A stretch of DNA of 64,000 nucleotides from Hellea sp965224755 (GCA_965224755.1 OZ245061.1:1302001-1366000), one strand, 5' to 3'; numbered from the stretch's first letter, positions 41,838 to 51,611 are shown. Notes: a model not told the origin generated them from the sequence alone. Numbers and translations: made by a program.

Positions 41838-41870
41838 TTACTCTGGAAGGAAATTCAATGCTTAAAATGG

Positions 41871-42515
41871 TCATAGGCGAAAAGGTCGCCAGTAAGACGC
41901 CTTAGCGGCGTGTAACATCTCGCGATCCCCTCTCGTATCTCCATAAGCTTCAATAATTGTGACAGGTTCAGGGGCAAATTCGGCGAAAATGCGGCGAAGT
42001 TTGCCTTCTCCCCAAATATTCCACCCTTTTATTTCGCCCGTATAGCGGTTTCCGACTGTTTCAAGCTCGGTTGCAAGGATATTGTGGATATTTTGCGCCT
42101 TGCCCCAAGCCCGCAAATAAGGGGCGATTGAAGCGCTGCATATATATAGTGACTCATCAGGGTTATTTGGCGCTGCTTTTTTACTGTCCAGACAGGCCTG
42201 AGCTTGGGGACGAATCAGTTCGGGGATCACATCTGCGGCAAATTGCTCGGCCCGCGCATTTAAGGCTTCGATAGGGGCATTTTTAAAGAATCGGCGAATG
42301 ACATGGGCTTTAACGGCATTGCGATCAATGATTTTGAGGCCATAAGCGATAAAAATAGGGAGCAATATAGCTATATTAAGCACCCATTTGGGCGTGCCTG
42401 CATAATAGCGCAAAAACAGTGCAAAAGTATCTGCGGTCGTAATGGTGCCGTCAAAGTCGAAAACAACGATCTCGTTTTGCGCAGCTTTGTCAGCAGACGG
42501 CATAGCGTAATCCAT
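41871..42515 (-). CDS. HAD-IB family phosphatase
   Basis: About 214 residues if started at ATG 42515 (MDYAMPSADKAAQ); the frame is open to 42578 and ATG 42503 is another choice. HAD motif I is VVFDFDGTITTADT, motif II is in YICSASIAPYLRAW, and the metal motif near the C-terminus is AYGDTRGDREML. A cap insert holds hydrophobic WVLNIAILLPIFIAYGLKI, typical of the SerB/HAD-IB group that includes lysophospholipid and histidinol-type phosphatases. The substrate is unknown. Divergent from putA; the stop lies 34 bp upstream of the CtrA-like site of the giant gene. Confidence 0.85.
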   Translation of the reverse strand: MDYAMPSADKAAQNEIVVFDFDGTITTADTFALFLRYYAGTPKWVLNIAILLPIFIAYGLKIIDRNAVKAHVIRRFFKNAPIEALNARAEQFAADVIPELIRPQAQACLDSKKAAPNNPDESLYICSASIAPYLRAWGKAQNIHNILATELETVGNRYTGEIKGWNIWGEGKLRRIFAEFAPEPVTIIEAYGDTRGDREMLHAAKASYWRPFRL

Positions 42516-42661
42516 GAAATGACCCGACAGAATTGCCGAATGAGAGGGCGTAGTGATATGATTTGCCAGAGAACGCAAGCTCTCTCCCTTACTTATAGTT
42601 AATGCGGAGTTAGAGGTGTTTGGCTGAACGCAATATGAACGGTAAAAGTCACGGTATTATG

Positions 42662-42685
42662 GGGTAAAATAGCAAATTTATACCC
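42662..42685. promoter_or_regulatory. Inverted repeat between HAD phosphatase and putA
   Basis: GGGTAAAAT and ATTTATACCC face each other over a short centre, 85 bp before the putA ATG. It has the look of an operator in a divergent intergenic region. No regulator gene is adjacent, and no clear -35/-10 pair was found. A half-matching CtrA site (TTAA-N7-TTAG) is at 42599-42613. Confidence 0.25.
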
Positions 42686-42769
42686 TTAAATCTACGTGAC
42701 CTTGATGTAAAATTCTGGCAAATATCAAAAACGGGATAAGATTATGGTTCTGCCTGTTTTGGAGTCTTT

Positions 42770-45700
42770 ATGATCGATTGGACAGATATAGATCAGCATA
42801 AATTTATGGACGAAAATATAGCTGCGCCCGCACTCTTGCCGCGAATCAGTCTTGATAGCACGGCGCAGGCGAAAATTGCGGCAGAAGCGGTGGATGTTGT
42901 TCGCCGCGCCCGCAAAATATCGTCCCAAAAAGGCTTGATGGAGACGTTTCTCGAAGAATTTGGCCTGTCCAATAATGAAGGCCTTGCCTTGATGTGTCTC
43001 GCCGAATCGCTTTTGCGCGTCCCTGACGCCAAAACCGCCGATAAATTGATTGCAGAGAAAATCTCCTCAGGTGATTGGGCCGACCATAAGGGACAATCTG
43101 AGAGCTGGCTGGTCAATGCCTCGACTTGGGGACTGATGCTCACCGGAAAGGTTGTCGATGTTGAGGCGACCGCGAAATCCGACATTAGCGGGTTTATGCG
43201 CAATCTGACCAAAAAAGCGGGCGAGCCGGTCATTCGCAAAGCGATGATGCAGGCTATGCGCATCATGGGCGAGCAATTCGTTGTTGGCCGCACAATTGAC
43301 GCGGCGATTGAGCGTTCCGAGAGTTTGGGGGCGAAAGACGGCCCCGCGATTTGCTCATTTGACATGCTGGGCGAGGGCGCAAGGACGGCGGCGGATGCCG
43401 AGCGTTATTTCAAAGCCTATCTTGATGCTATTAAGGCGCTGGGCGCGGCGCGCGGGGGCAGGCGCAAGGAAGAGGCGCGGCCCGAAGATATTAGCGGTAT
43501 TTCTGTAAAATTATCCGCGCTGCACCCCCGTTACGAAGCGGTGCAGGAAGAGCGGATTATGGCAGAGCTTTATCCCAAAGTTCTGGCTCTCGCAGAGGCG
43601 GCTGCAGACGGTGATCTGAATTTCTGCCTCGACGCAGAGGAGGCTGACCGCCTTGTTATATCTTTGAAATTATTTGATAAATTGGCAAGAGAGCCTTCTT
43701 TAGGCGGTTGGTCTGGCCTTGGCCTAGCCGTGCAGGCTTATCAAAAGCGTAGCCCCTATGTGATTGAAAGGCTGACCGAACTTTCCCGGCAATCCGGGCG
43801 CCGCTTGATGGTGCGGTTGGTGAAAGGCGCGTATTGGGACAGCGAAATCAAACATGCGCAGGTCGAGGGCTATCCCGATTTTCCGGTCTGGACCCGTAAA
43901 TCGACGACAGATATTGCCTATCTCGCCTGTGCGCGGATGCTATTGAACGCAGGCGAGGGGATTTACCCGCAATTTGCCACCCATAACGCCCATACAGTTG
44001 CGGCTGTCGAGGATATGGCCCCAGATGATGCTCAATATGAGTTTCAACGTCTTCACGGCATGGGGGAGGCCCTCTATAGCGCTGTTGCTTCCTCCCGCCC
44101 CGTGCGTATTTATGCGCCTGTCGGGGCGCATGAAGACCTTTTACCCTATCTCGTGCGGCGATTGCTCGAAAACGGCGCGAATACATCATTTGTGCACCGT
44201 TTTCTCGATGATAAAGTCTCGCCCGAAGATGTTGCGGCCTCGCCCTTTGGCGATGCTCCGCCAACGCGTCATCCTCGTATTCCAAAGCCTTCTGATTTGT
44301 TTGGGGATGAGCGGCCCAATTCTAACGGCATCGACCTCTCGCAAGACCGTGTGCGCAAGCGATTGGCGCGGCAAAATGTTAAACCCATTGCGGCGAGCCC
44401 GCTGACAACGGCGAAACTATCAAAATCGGCTGCTAGGCAAGATATGTTTTCTCCGGTTAGCGCCGAAATTATTGGCTCTGTGCGAAATACTAAGCCTAAT
44501 GAAATTGAAGCGGCTGCGCAGGCCGCGCTTGCGGCTTATCCTGACTGGAACGCCAAGGGGGGTATGGCGCGCGGTAAAATCCTGCGGGCGATGGGCGATG
44601 CGCTCGAAGCTCATATGGATGAATTTATCGGGATTATGACGCGCGAGGCCGGCAAGTCTCTTGCAGATTCTATAGCAGAAGTGCGTGAGGCCGTAGATTT
44701 TTGCCGCTATTACGGCTTTGAAGCTGAACGCCAATTTAGCGGGGCTGAAATCCTGCCCGGCCCGGCGGGCGAGATCAATGAATTATCAATGTGCGGGCGC
44801 GGCGTCTTTGTTTGTATCAGCCCGTGGAATTTTCCGCTCGCCATTTTCACAGGCCAGATTGCGGCGGCTTTGGCAGCGGGCAATACGGTTCTGGCAAAAC
44901 CTGCCGAGCAAACACCTTTGACCGCTTATCGCGCGGTTGAATTATTTTATAAAGCAGGCCTTCCGAAGGATGTTTTGCATCTCCTGCCGGGCGGCGCAAA
45001 GGTCGGCGCAAAAATGGTCGAGGCCCCCCATATCGCTGGTGTCTGTTTTACCGGCTCAACCGAAGTTGCGAAAATCATCAATCGATCCCTTGCCGCCAAA
45101 GATGGCCCAATTCCTATTCTTATCGCCGAGACAGGCGGGCTGAACGGGATGTTCGTGGACACTACCGCCTTGCGCGAGCAGGTCATGGATGATGTCATCA
45201 GCTCCGCTTTTAACGCCGCCGGGCAGCGCTGTTCGGCTTTGCGGATTTTGTTCCTGCCCGAAGGTACGGCAGAGCATATAATCGAAGGGCTTTCCGGCGC
45301 GATGGATGAACTTACCATCGGTAATCCGGCAAAGGCTTCGACAGATGTCGGCCCCGTTATTGACGGCGCGGCGCTATCGCAATTTCAAAATTATACCGCT
45401 AATTTACCCAAGGGAATGAGCTTGATTAAGCAAGCAGAATTACCGTCAAAGCTGCCCGATGGTTTCTTCATGCCGCCGACCCTGATCCGGGCTAAATCAC
45501 TACAAGAATTTGACCGCGAAATATTTGGCCCGGTTCTACATGTCGTCACTTACAAAGACCGCGATCTGGATAAGCTGATGGCGGAATTTGCGGCCAAAGG
45601 ATATGGCCTCACCCTCGGCATTCACAGCCGCCTTGAAGGCTTTGCCGAGCGGGTTTCTAGGGCCGTTCCGGCAGGCAATATTTATATCAACCGCAATGTT

Positions 45701-45868
45701 ATTGGGGCCGTTGTTGGGGTGCAACCCTTTGGCGGGCGGGGCCTCTCCGGAACCGGGCCCAAAGCTGGCGGGCCGCATTATGTCGCGCGTTTTGCCACCG
45801 AAGTGACGCGCACAAATAACATCACAGCGCAGGGCGGCGATCCGGCTTTGCTCAATCTTGATGCATAA
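42770..45868 (+). CDS. putA: Bifunctional proline dehydrogenase / delta-1-pyrroline-5-carboxylate dehydrogenase
   Basis: 1032 residues, the short PutA class without an N-terminal ribbon-helix-helix repressor domain. The FAD-dependent proline dehydrogenase barrel (about 130-470) has RLMVRLVKGAYWDSEIK and FATHNAHTVAAV. The NAD-dependent aldehyde dehydrogenase half (from about 540) has ISPWNFPLAIFTGQIAAAL, GSTEVAKIIN, the general-base Glu in IAETGGLNGMF, and the catalytic Cys near residue 820 in AGQRCSALRI. It oxidises proline to glutamate with internal channelling. ATG 42770 after GGAG. Lacking the DNA-binding domain, it cannot regulate itself. Confidence 0.97.
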   Translation: MIDWTDIDQHKFMDENIAAPALLPRISLDSTAQAKIAAEAVDVVRRARKISSQKGLMETFLEEFGLSNNEGLALMCLAESLLRVPDAKTADKLIAEKISSGDWADHKGQSESWLVNASTWGLMLTGKVVDVEATAKSDISGFMRNLTKKAGEPVIRKAMMQAMRIMGEQFVVGRTIDAAIERSESLGAKDGPAICSFDMLGEGARTAADAERYFKAYLDAIKALGAARGGRRKEEARPEDISGISVKLSALHPRYEAVQEERIMAELYPKVLALAEAAADGDLNFCLDAEEADRLVISLKLFDKLAREPSLGGWSGLGLAVQAYQKRSPYVIERLTELSRQSGRRLMVRLVKGAYWDSEIKHAQVEGYPDFPVWTRKSTTDIAYLACARMLLNAGEGIYPQFATHNAHTVAAVEDMAPDDAQYEFQRLHGMGEALYSAVASSRPVRIYAPVGAHEDLLPYLVRRLLENGANTSFVHRFLDDKVSPEDVAASPFGDAPPTRHPRIPKPSDLFGDERPNSNGIDLSQDRVRKRLARQNVKPIAASPLTTAKLSKSAARQDMFSPVSAEIIGSVRNTKPNEIEAAAQAALAAYPDWNAKGGMARGKILRAMGDALEAHMDEFIGIMTREAGKSLADSIAEVREAVDFCRYYGFEAERQFSGAEILPGPAGEINELSMCGRGVFVCISPWNFPLAIFTGQIAAALAAGNTVLAKPAEQTPLTAYRAVELFYKAGLPKDVLHLLPGGAKVGAKMVEAPHIAGVCFTGSTEVAKIINRSLAAKDGPIPILIAETGGLNGMFVDTTALREQVMDDVISSAFNAAGQRCSALRILFLPEGTAEHIIEGLSGAMDELTIGNPAKASTDVGPVIDGAALSQFQNYTANLPKGMSLIKQAELPSKLPDGFFMPPTLIRAKSLQEFDREIFGPVLHVVTYKDRDLDKLMAEFAAKGYGLTLGIHSRLEGFAERVSRAVPAGNIYINRNVIGAVVGVQPFGGRGLSGTGPKAGGPHYVARFATEVTRTNNITAQGGDPALLNLDA

Positions 45869-45942
45869 TTTTCTTGCGCCTATGAACGAATAAGGTCAGC
45901 GCATTAAATGAGGTCATGTTATGATAATTTACCGAGCTTACT

Positions 45943-48765
45943 ATGTTTAAAAAATATCTCTATCTCTCTGTTTTTGCAGGACTATTGCTATCGTCTTGCC
46001 AGTCTGAACCTAAGGAAGCTTATTTTCCTCACGACAGTAGTAGTCTGGCCGCAGAAGCTGAAATTGAATATGGCCGCCTGCCCAATGGTGTCCGCTATGC
46101 AGTGATGTCAAACGAGACGCCGTCTAACACGGCGTCGCTTTTGATGCGTTTTGATACGGGCTCGATTAACGAAGCCGATGATGAGCGGGGACTGGCGCAT
46201 TTTTTGGAACATATGGCGTTTAACGGGTCGGAAAATATTCCTGAAGGCGAGATGGTTAAACGGCTTGAAAAATTTGGCCTGGCATTCGGCGCAGATACAA
46301 ATGCCTCGACTAGTTTTGACGAAACCATTTACCAGCTTGAACTGCCAGAAGTGAATGAAGACATCCTCAATGAGACGTTGATGATTATGCGCGAGACAGC
46401 CGGTAATTTGCTCCTCGATTCCGAAGCGATTGACCGTGAGCGCGGCGTTATTTTGGCCGAAAAACGCGCCCGGATAAGCCCCGCCTATAAGGCCTCAATT
46501 GCGTCGCTGAAATTCTACCTCGACGGGTCGCTTTTTCCAAACCGGATTCCAATTGGCACAGAAGACACTATTCAATCCGTCACGCCCGAACATTTCCAAA
46601 ATTTCTATCGCGGCTATTACCGCCCCGAAGAGACTTTCATCGTATTGGTCGGGGATTTCGAGACAGATTATGCCGCCGGAAAAATCTCTGAATTTTTCAG
46701 TGACTGGCAGGCTGTAGGCGAGCCTAAAACCGATGTCGAACCGGAGCCTTTGGAGAGCCGCGGCGCGGAAGCCGAATATTATGTTGATCCCGAAATTCAA
46801 ACCTCAATCTCGCTGAGCGTGATGGGGCCGCCCGATCTGCGCGAAGATACAGCCAAGAACCGCAAAGACGCCTTTATCGAAAGCCTCGGCAACCGCATTC
46901 TCTCGCGCCGTTTGGCTAAAATTGCGCGCAGCGGAGAGGCTGCTTTTATTAGCGCCTCTGCGTCCAGTTCCAGTATTTATGAGGTGCGCGGCCTTTCAAC
47001 ATTGTCCATGAACGCTCAGCCCGAAAATTGGGCTAAGGCTTTGGCTCAGGGCGAACAGGCTTTGCGCCAAGCCTATGATTACGGTTTCTCCTCAGCAGAA
47101 CTGGGTGAGCAGATTGCCAATACCCGCAAAGGTCTTCAGGTCTCTGTGCAAACATCCCCGACGCGCCGCACCCCGTCATTAGCGCGGCAAATTATGGGTA
47201 GTTTTAGCGGGGAGAGCGTTATGACGGCCCCTGCCGCAGATTTAGAACGGTTTGAAAAATATGCGGATGCGATCACGCCGCAGCATGTTTATGAAGCTTT
47301 TAAGGCGAAATGGGCCGGGCTGGAGACGCCGCAGCTTTACCTCTCGACGAATGTGGTCATTGAGAATGCTGAGCAGACTATGCTTGACGCTTTGGCGGCT
47401 AGCCGCACGGTTGAAGTGAAGCCTCTGACAATAATAGAAAAATCCAAATTTGCTTATACGGAATTCGGCGCTCCGGGAAAAATTGCCAAGCGCGAAACGA
47501 TTAAAGACATTGAAATCGAAACCATTGTTTTTGAAAATAATGTCCGCCTTAACATCAAGAAAACACCCTACGAAAAAGATGTTATCTCCATCAGCGTGGC
47601 GCTTGGGGCCGGGGATTTATTTTTCCCTGCCGAGCTTCCGGGTTTTAAGTGGTTTGCGCCCAATATGCTGAGCCTTGCGGGGCTAGAGGCCCATAGCGCC
47701 GATGATATTCAGACGCTGATGGCGGGTAAAACGGTGGGCACTTCGATCAATTTCGGCCCGCGCCGCATGTATGTGGGCGGGGCGACGGTGCCGGATAATT
47801 TGGGCGATCAACTTAACCTTATGGCCGCTTACGCTACCGCGCCTGGTTACCGCGAGGAAGCCAAAACGCGTTACGATAACTACATTCAATCCTTCTATCC
47901 CACGCTGGATTCCACGCCCGGCGGTGTGGCGTCGCGTGATGTTGAACGCCTTATTCGCTCAGGTGATGACCGTTTTGGAATCCCTGCGGAGGACGATCTG
48001 ATCAATATCGAGATGAGCGCGCTTAAAGATTGGCTCAACCCGCATTTGGCGAAGGGTGCCATTGAGATAGGTATTGTCGGCGATGTTGATGTTGAAACAA
48101 TCATCGCTGAAGTGGCCCGCACATTTGGCGCATTGCCCAAATATGAGGCCTCTCCGGCTGTTCCTGATACAGCGGCCACAAAACTGATTTTCCCAAAAGG
48201 CTCTCCGCGTCCCGTGAAGCTGTCTCATGCAGGCGAGGCGGGGACAGCCCTGCTGCGCATCTATTGGCCCGCGCCTGACGGCACGGATGTAACTATTTCG
48301 CGCCGTATCAGTATTATTGCAGAGATTTTTCAGCTTCGTTTGACTGAAGTGATGCGCGAAGAGGAAGGCGCGAGCTATTCCCCCAGTGCGTTTTCCTATA
48401 ACCCGCGCACCTATCCGGGGTACGGCTATATCGGGACCTCGCTTGAGCTTGATCCTAAAGACATTGACCGTATTAGCGGCAAAGTTGACGATATTGCGGC
48501 TGAATTCCGCGCAGGAAACTTTGACCAAGCTTTATTCGAGCGGGCGATTAAGCCAGCGCGCGAGCGCGTCGAAACCAGCCTTGAAAGTAACGGTTACTGG
48601 ATGAATGTTGTCAGCGAGGCGCAAACCGATTCCGAGAGGTTGGAACGCCACCGTTCGTGGACAGAGGCGTATCAAAATATGACAGTCGAAGAGCTACAAT
48701 CCCTGGCCAAGACACTTTTTGATCCCAAAACGGCTTACCGCGTTCAAATCTTACCCGAAGAGTAA
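45943..48765 (+). CDS. M16 family zinc metallopeptidase, lipoprotein
   Basis: 940 residues. Signal with lipobox LLLSSC (Cys near residue 19), so probably anchored in the outer or inner membrane. The pitrilysin-type inverted zinc motif HFLEH is at 86-90 in RGLAHFLEHMAFNGS, and the third ligand region is LLLDSEAIDRERGVILAE. The second (inactive) M16 half follows with SYSPSAFSYNPRTYPGYGY. A full-length two-domain member. Relatives degrade peptides, or process redox cofactors as PqqF does; no such context exists here. Monocistronic by spacing. Confidence 0.93.
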   Translation: MFKKYLYLSVFAGLLLSSCQSEPKEAYFPHDSSSLAAEAEIEYGRLPNGVRYAVMSNETPSNTASLLMRFDTGSINEADDERGLAHFLEHMAFNGSENIPEGEMVKRLEKFGLAFGADTNASTSFDETIYQLELPEVNEDILNETLMIMRETAGNLLLDSEAIDRERGVILAEKRARISPAYKASIASLKFYLDGSLFPNRIPIGTEDTIQSVTPEHFQNFYRGYYRPEETFIVLVGDFETDYAAGKISEFFSDWQAVGEPKTDVEPEPLESRGAEAEYYVDPEIQTSISLSVMGPPDLREDTAKNRKDAFIESLGNRILSRRLAKIARSGEAAFISASASSSSIYEVRGLSTLSMNAQPENWAKALAQGEQALRQAYDYGFSSAELGEQIANTRKGLQVSVQTSPTRRTPSLARQIMGSFSGESVMTAPAADLERFEKYADAITPQHVYEAFKAKWAGLETPQLYLSTNVVIENAEQTMLDALAASRTVEVKPLTIIEKSKFAYTEFGAPGKIAKRETIKDIEIETIVFENNVRLNIKKTPYEKDVISISVALGAGDLFFPAELPGFKWFAPNMLSLAGLEAHSADDIQTLMAGKTVGTSINFGPRRMYVGGATVPDNLGDQLNLMAAYATAPGYREEAKTRYDNYIQSFYPTLDSTPGGVASRDVERLIRSGDDRFGIPAEDDLINIEMSALKDWLNPHLAKGAIEIGIVGDVDVETIIAEVARTFGALPKYEASPAVPDTAATKLIFPKGSPRPVKLSHAGEAGTALLRIYWPAPDGTDVTISRRISIIAEIFQLRLTEVMREEEGASYSPSAFSYNPRTYPGYGYIGTSLELDPKDIDRISGKVDDIAAEFRAGNFDQALFERAIKPARERVETSLESNGYWMNVVSEAQTDSERLERHRSWTEAYQNMTVEELQSLAKTLFDPKTAYRVQILPEE

Positions 48766-48816
48766 CGCCCTTTAAACATCGGTTGTTACCTATAATACTT
48801 GGCAAATACGTAAGAT

Positions 48817-48831
48817 TTAACGACTTGTTTA
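48817..48831 (+). promoter_or_regulatory. Imperfect CtrA-like site upstream of tadG-like gene
   Basis: TTAA-CGACTTG-TTTA in the intergenic region, 116 bp before the ATG. It differs from the CtrA consensus in the second half-site. Pilus genes are CtrA-controlled in Caulobacter, which makes the location suggestive but not proof. GGGGC/GCCCC (48842-48854) forms a small hairpin right after. Confidence 0.25.
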
Positions 48832-48946
48832 CCATGATTGCGGGGCTTTGCCCCAATTACAGACAAAATTCCCCTCTTGGCAGAGTGTCTGCAACGCTCC
48901 TCCCGAATTCGGACATGTGGGTCCGGCAAATGTGAGGATTAAACCG

Positions 48947-50302
48947 ATGACAACATTTAAAGACGCTTTGAAGACAACAGCCGCTCGTTTCAAAACGGAT
49001 AGAGCGGGCAATATGGCGATCATGTTTGCCGTTTCTGCCTTTGCTTTGATTGCGGGCATTGCTTGCGCGGTTGATGGTTCAAATGCGTATTTTGCCAAAC
49101 AGCGTCTTCAGGATACTACGGACGTCATTGCTTTGATGGCGGCGCGCGGCAATCTTAAAACCCAAACTGACCTAGACCAAGCGGCGCAGGACTATTTTGA
49201 CCTGCACTATCCCGGCCAACATGGAACGCGTATTGTTGTGAATAGTATTACGCGCAATGGCGACGCGGTCACAGTCAATGCGTCCAATAATATTGATACA
49301 TTTTTCACAGGCATCTTTGGCTTTAGCGATATGGATGTGGGAGCCGCGTCAACCGCTATCTATTCCAACCGTAATCTGGATATCGCGCTTGTATTGGATA
49401 CGACATATTCAATGAACGGCCCAAAGATGACCTCTTTGAAGAGCGCTGCGAATAATCTCGTCGATACGTTTGATGATTTTGAAAATGATAATTTGCGCGT
49501 CTCTGTCATGCCCTTTGCGCGATATGTCAATGTCGGTCTTTCGCGCCGCAATGCAGTTTGGCTTGATGTTCCGGCAGATGAAACCGGCACCTATATGAAA
49601 CGCGATGTTATCTCTCAGACCAATTGCCGTGATGTGCCTCGCACGGGTTCACGCGACGGCGTTCCCACAAGCTGGACACAGCGTGTGTGCGACAATGTTT
49701 ACGGCCCGGAATACCCGGCGCAGTGGACGGCGACCTGGAAGGGCTGCGTCGGGTCGCGCTTGAATCCTTGGCACGAACGCGCGGAATATGCAGGTAATGA
49801 AATCCCGGGTCTTTTATACGCACAATGCGGCACGGAAATCCTTCCGCTGACAAAAAATCTTACCACTGTGAAACAGACGATTAATGCGCTTAATGCCAAT
49901 GGGGACACCTATATTCCAGCGGGGCTGGCATGGGGCTGGCGCGCGCTGCACAATGAAGAACCTTTGACGGAAGCTGCGTCTATGCCGATTGCCAATACGG
50001 ATAAAGTTATGATTTTAATGACGGATGGCGAAAATTTCAGATCTAAAAATGGCATTCGCCATGATGCGAAATCCCGCGCTAATGCTGATAATGTGACGAC
50101 CCGCCTGTGTGATAATATCAAAGGTGATGATATTCAGGTCTTCACAATTGCCTATGACGTGACCGATGCGCCAACAAAGAATATGCTGCGCAATTGCGCG
50201 ACGAATTCAGCTAATTTCTTTGATGCTACCGACGCCAATCAGCTCAATGATGCTTTCCAAGCCATTGGCGCAAGCCTGAACCAATTACGCCTGTCGATGT
50301 AA
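48947..50302 (+). CDS. TadG-like pilus assembly protein with von Willebrand factor A domain
   Basis: 451 residues from ATG 48947 (MTTFKDALKTTAARFKTDRA, with GAGGA 8 nt ahead); the longer frame from 48848 is unsupported. One TM segment follows the TadE/TadG-type N-terminus (RAGNMAIMFAVSAFALIAGI) with the conserved DGSNAYFAKQRLQDTTDVIA. A periplasmic vWA domain begins at IALVLDTTYSM: the MIDAS reads D151-T-T-Y-S155, with Thr in place of the first Ser. Six or more Cys lie in the NCRDVP to CGTEILP insert. TadG helps assemble Flp/Tad pili. No other tad gene is in the window. Confidence 0.85.
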   Translation: MTTFKDALKTTAARFKTDRAGNMAIMFAVSAFALIAGIACAVDGSNAYFAKQRLQDTTDVIALMAARGNLKTQTDLDQAAQDYFDLHYPGQHGTRIVVNSITRNGDAVTVNASNNIDTFFTGIFGFSDMDVGAASTAIYSNRNLDIALVLDTTYSMNGPKMTSLKSAANNLVDTFDDFENDNLRVSVMPFARYVNVGLSRRNAVWLDVPADETGTYMKRDVISQTNCRDVPRTGSRDGVPTSWTQRVCDNVYGPEYPAQWTATWKGCVGSRLNPWHERAEYAGNEIPGLLYAQCGTEILPLTKNLTTVKQTINALNANGDTYIPAGLAWGWRALHNEEPLTEAASMPIANTDKVMILMTDGENFRSKNGIRHDAKSRANADNVTTRLCDNIKGDDIQVFTIAYDVTDAPTKNMLRNCATNSANFFDATDANQLNDAFQAIGASLNQLRLSM

Positions 50303-50317
50303 AACAAAAGCTGATGT

Positions 50318-50353
50318 AAAAAGAGAGCGGTGAGCCTTAGGGCTTCATCGCTC
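50318..50353 (-). terminator. Terminator between tadG-like and VUT genes
   Basis: GAGCGGTGAGCC and GGCTTCATCGCTC form a hairpin around TTAG; on the minus strand it is followed by TCTCTTTTT. It ends transcription of the VUT gene and overlaps its last codons. On the plus strand it lacks a good T-run. Confidence 0.65.
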
Positions 50354-50887
50354 CATTCTTTGCCTAATCAGCCACCAGATTATCACCGCGCCTACCATCT
50401 TGCCGCCGACGCTCATCACGATGTTGGGCAGGGTGAATTGCGCGTCTCTGATAAAGCTGGCCCCGTAGAGAAAAGCCGTGGTGTCTATCGGCGCGGCGAT
50501 GGCGGAGGAGAGTAGCACCCGGGTCGAGAGCTTATATTTGGTGAAGGTGAACATGGCATAATCGACAAGCTCGGAAATCAGGAAGGCGCCGCCGCTGGCC
50601 AGCGCCAAAGCGCCGCCCGATGTGACATAGGTCAGGAACAGGGCCAATCCCATCGCAATCAGGATTTCATGGCCGATTTCGCGCTGAGCGAAGTCGCGCA
50701 CAACGAGGACGAGGCCCGTGACAATGGTGACAGGGTTAAATGCCCATGCGGCTAAGCCCGGTAATTCCACCATAGGCGCCCAAGTGAAGCTCCAATTGAT
50801 AAAAGGAATGAGCAAAATATAGACCAGCGTATATTTGAAATAGCGAAGACTGGTTTTAGCGGGAGCTTTTTCTGCGTAATTGGACAT
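50345..50887 (-). CDS. VUT family membrane protein (queuosine-precursor-transporter-like)
   Basis: 180 residues with about six hydrophobic segments. The VUT family motif NPVTIVTGLVLVVRDFAQRE and the ISELVDYAMFTFTKYK stretch are clear, as is the late KMVGAVIIWWLIR. Related YhhQ carries queuosine precursors across the inner membrane; this alphaproteobacterial branch is less studied, so the substrate is inferred. Its ATG (50887) faces the folA frame across a shared start region, and its 3' end is convergent with the TadG-like gene. Confidence 0.85.
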   Translation of the reverse strand: MSNYAEKAPAKTSLRYFKYTLVYILLIPFINWSFTWAPMVELPGLAAWAFNPVTIVTGLVLVVRDFAQREIGHEILIAMGLALFLTYVTSGGALALASGGAFLISELVDYAMFTFTKYKLSTRVLLSSAIAAPIDTTAFLYGASFIRDAQFTLPNIVMSVGGKMVGAVIIWWLIRQRMER

Positions 50888-50930
50888 GAGGCTCTATACC
50901 TCGCGATTTTGGGCGTGTAACCCACTATCC

Positions 50931-51446
50931 ATGTCTGCGAATCCCAAATTATCCCTGATTGTCGCTAAGTCGCGCAATGGAGTCATCGGTGTTGACGGCG
51001 ATTTGCCGTGGAAACTGTCATCGGATTTGAAATTTTTCAAGGCGGCGACGATAGGCAAGCCCGTCTTGATGGGGCGGGTGACTTGGGAGAGCCTGCCTTT
51101 CCCATTGCCGGGGCGGCCCAATTTGGTTTTGACGCGCAATGCCGGATATAAAGCGCCGAAAGCAGAAGTGTTTACCGATATTCATGCCATGATTGGGCGC
51201 GGCTATGAACTCGCGGGTCTAAGCGGCGGGGACGAAATTATGCTCATTGGCGGGGCTAAGCTTTATGCCGGACTGATGAAATACTGCGGCCGCCTTTACG
51301 TGACCGAGGTTGACGCCATGATTGAGGGCGACGCGCATTTCCCGGCCATTAGGGCCGATGAATGGAAAACCGTGTCGGAAACCCCTTATCCGCAGGGAGA
51401 AAAGGATGATTATCCCTTCACCGTCAAAATCTATGAGCGCTGCTAG
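50931..51446 (+). CDS. folA: Dihydrofolate reductase
   Basis: 171 residues from ATG 50931 (MSANPKLSLIVAKSRNGVIG). NADPH-dependent reduction of dihydrofolate to tetrahydrofolate. Diagnostic: GVIGVDGDLPWKLSSDLKFF with the catalytic Asp/Trp loop, GKPVLMGRVTWESLPFPLPG, RPNLVLTRNAG, IMLIGGAKLYAGLM, and the C-terminal DYPFTVKIYERC. An upstream in-frame ATG at 50880 overlaps the VUT gene and is rejected. Cytoplasmic. The 90-bp palindrome follows 13 bp after the stop, so it lies between folA and hflK. Confidence 0.95.
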   Translation: MSANPKLSLIVAKSRNGVIGVDGDLPWKLSSDLKFFKAATIGKPVLMGRVTWESLPFPLPGRPNLVLTRNAGYKAPKAEVFTDIHAMIGRGYELAGLSGGDEIMLIGGAKLYAGLMKYCGRLYVTEVDAMIEGDAHFPAIRADEWKTVSETPYPQGEKDDYPFTVKIYERC

Positions 51447-51459
51447 AAAATTTCAGCTC

Positions 51460-51549
51460 GTGCAATTTGCGTTTTATTGTATCCGAAGAGTCTCAAAAAT
51501 TGGACGAAGAAAGCCCATTTTTTGTGACTATTCTTACGCAAAATGCACT
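51460..51549. repeat. 90-bp palindromic element, copy 2
   Basis: It begins GTGCAATTTGCG and ends CGCAAAATGCAC, with inner TCTCAAAAATTGG and CCCATTTTTTGTGA. It aligns along its full length with the reverse complement of 31904-31993. In this copy the apex GACGAAGAAAGCCC has the opposite orientation relative to the arms. It sits just after folA and before the hflK promoter region. Confidence 0.85.
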
Positions 51550-51611
51550 TATAACCTTGATAATGCTCTGGCTTAGCGCCACATAGAGACAGATATATTT
51601 ACGGAGACAAT

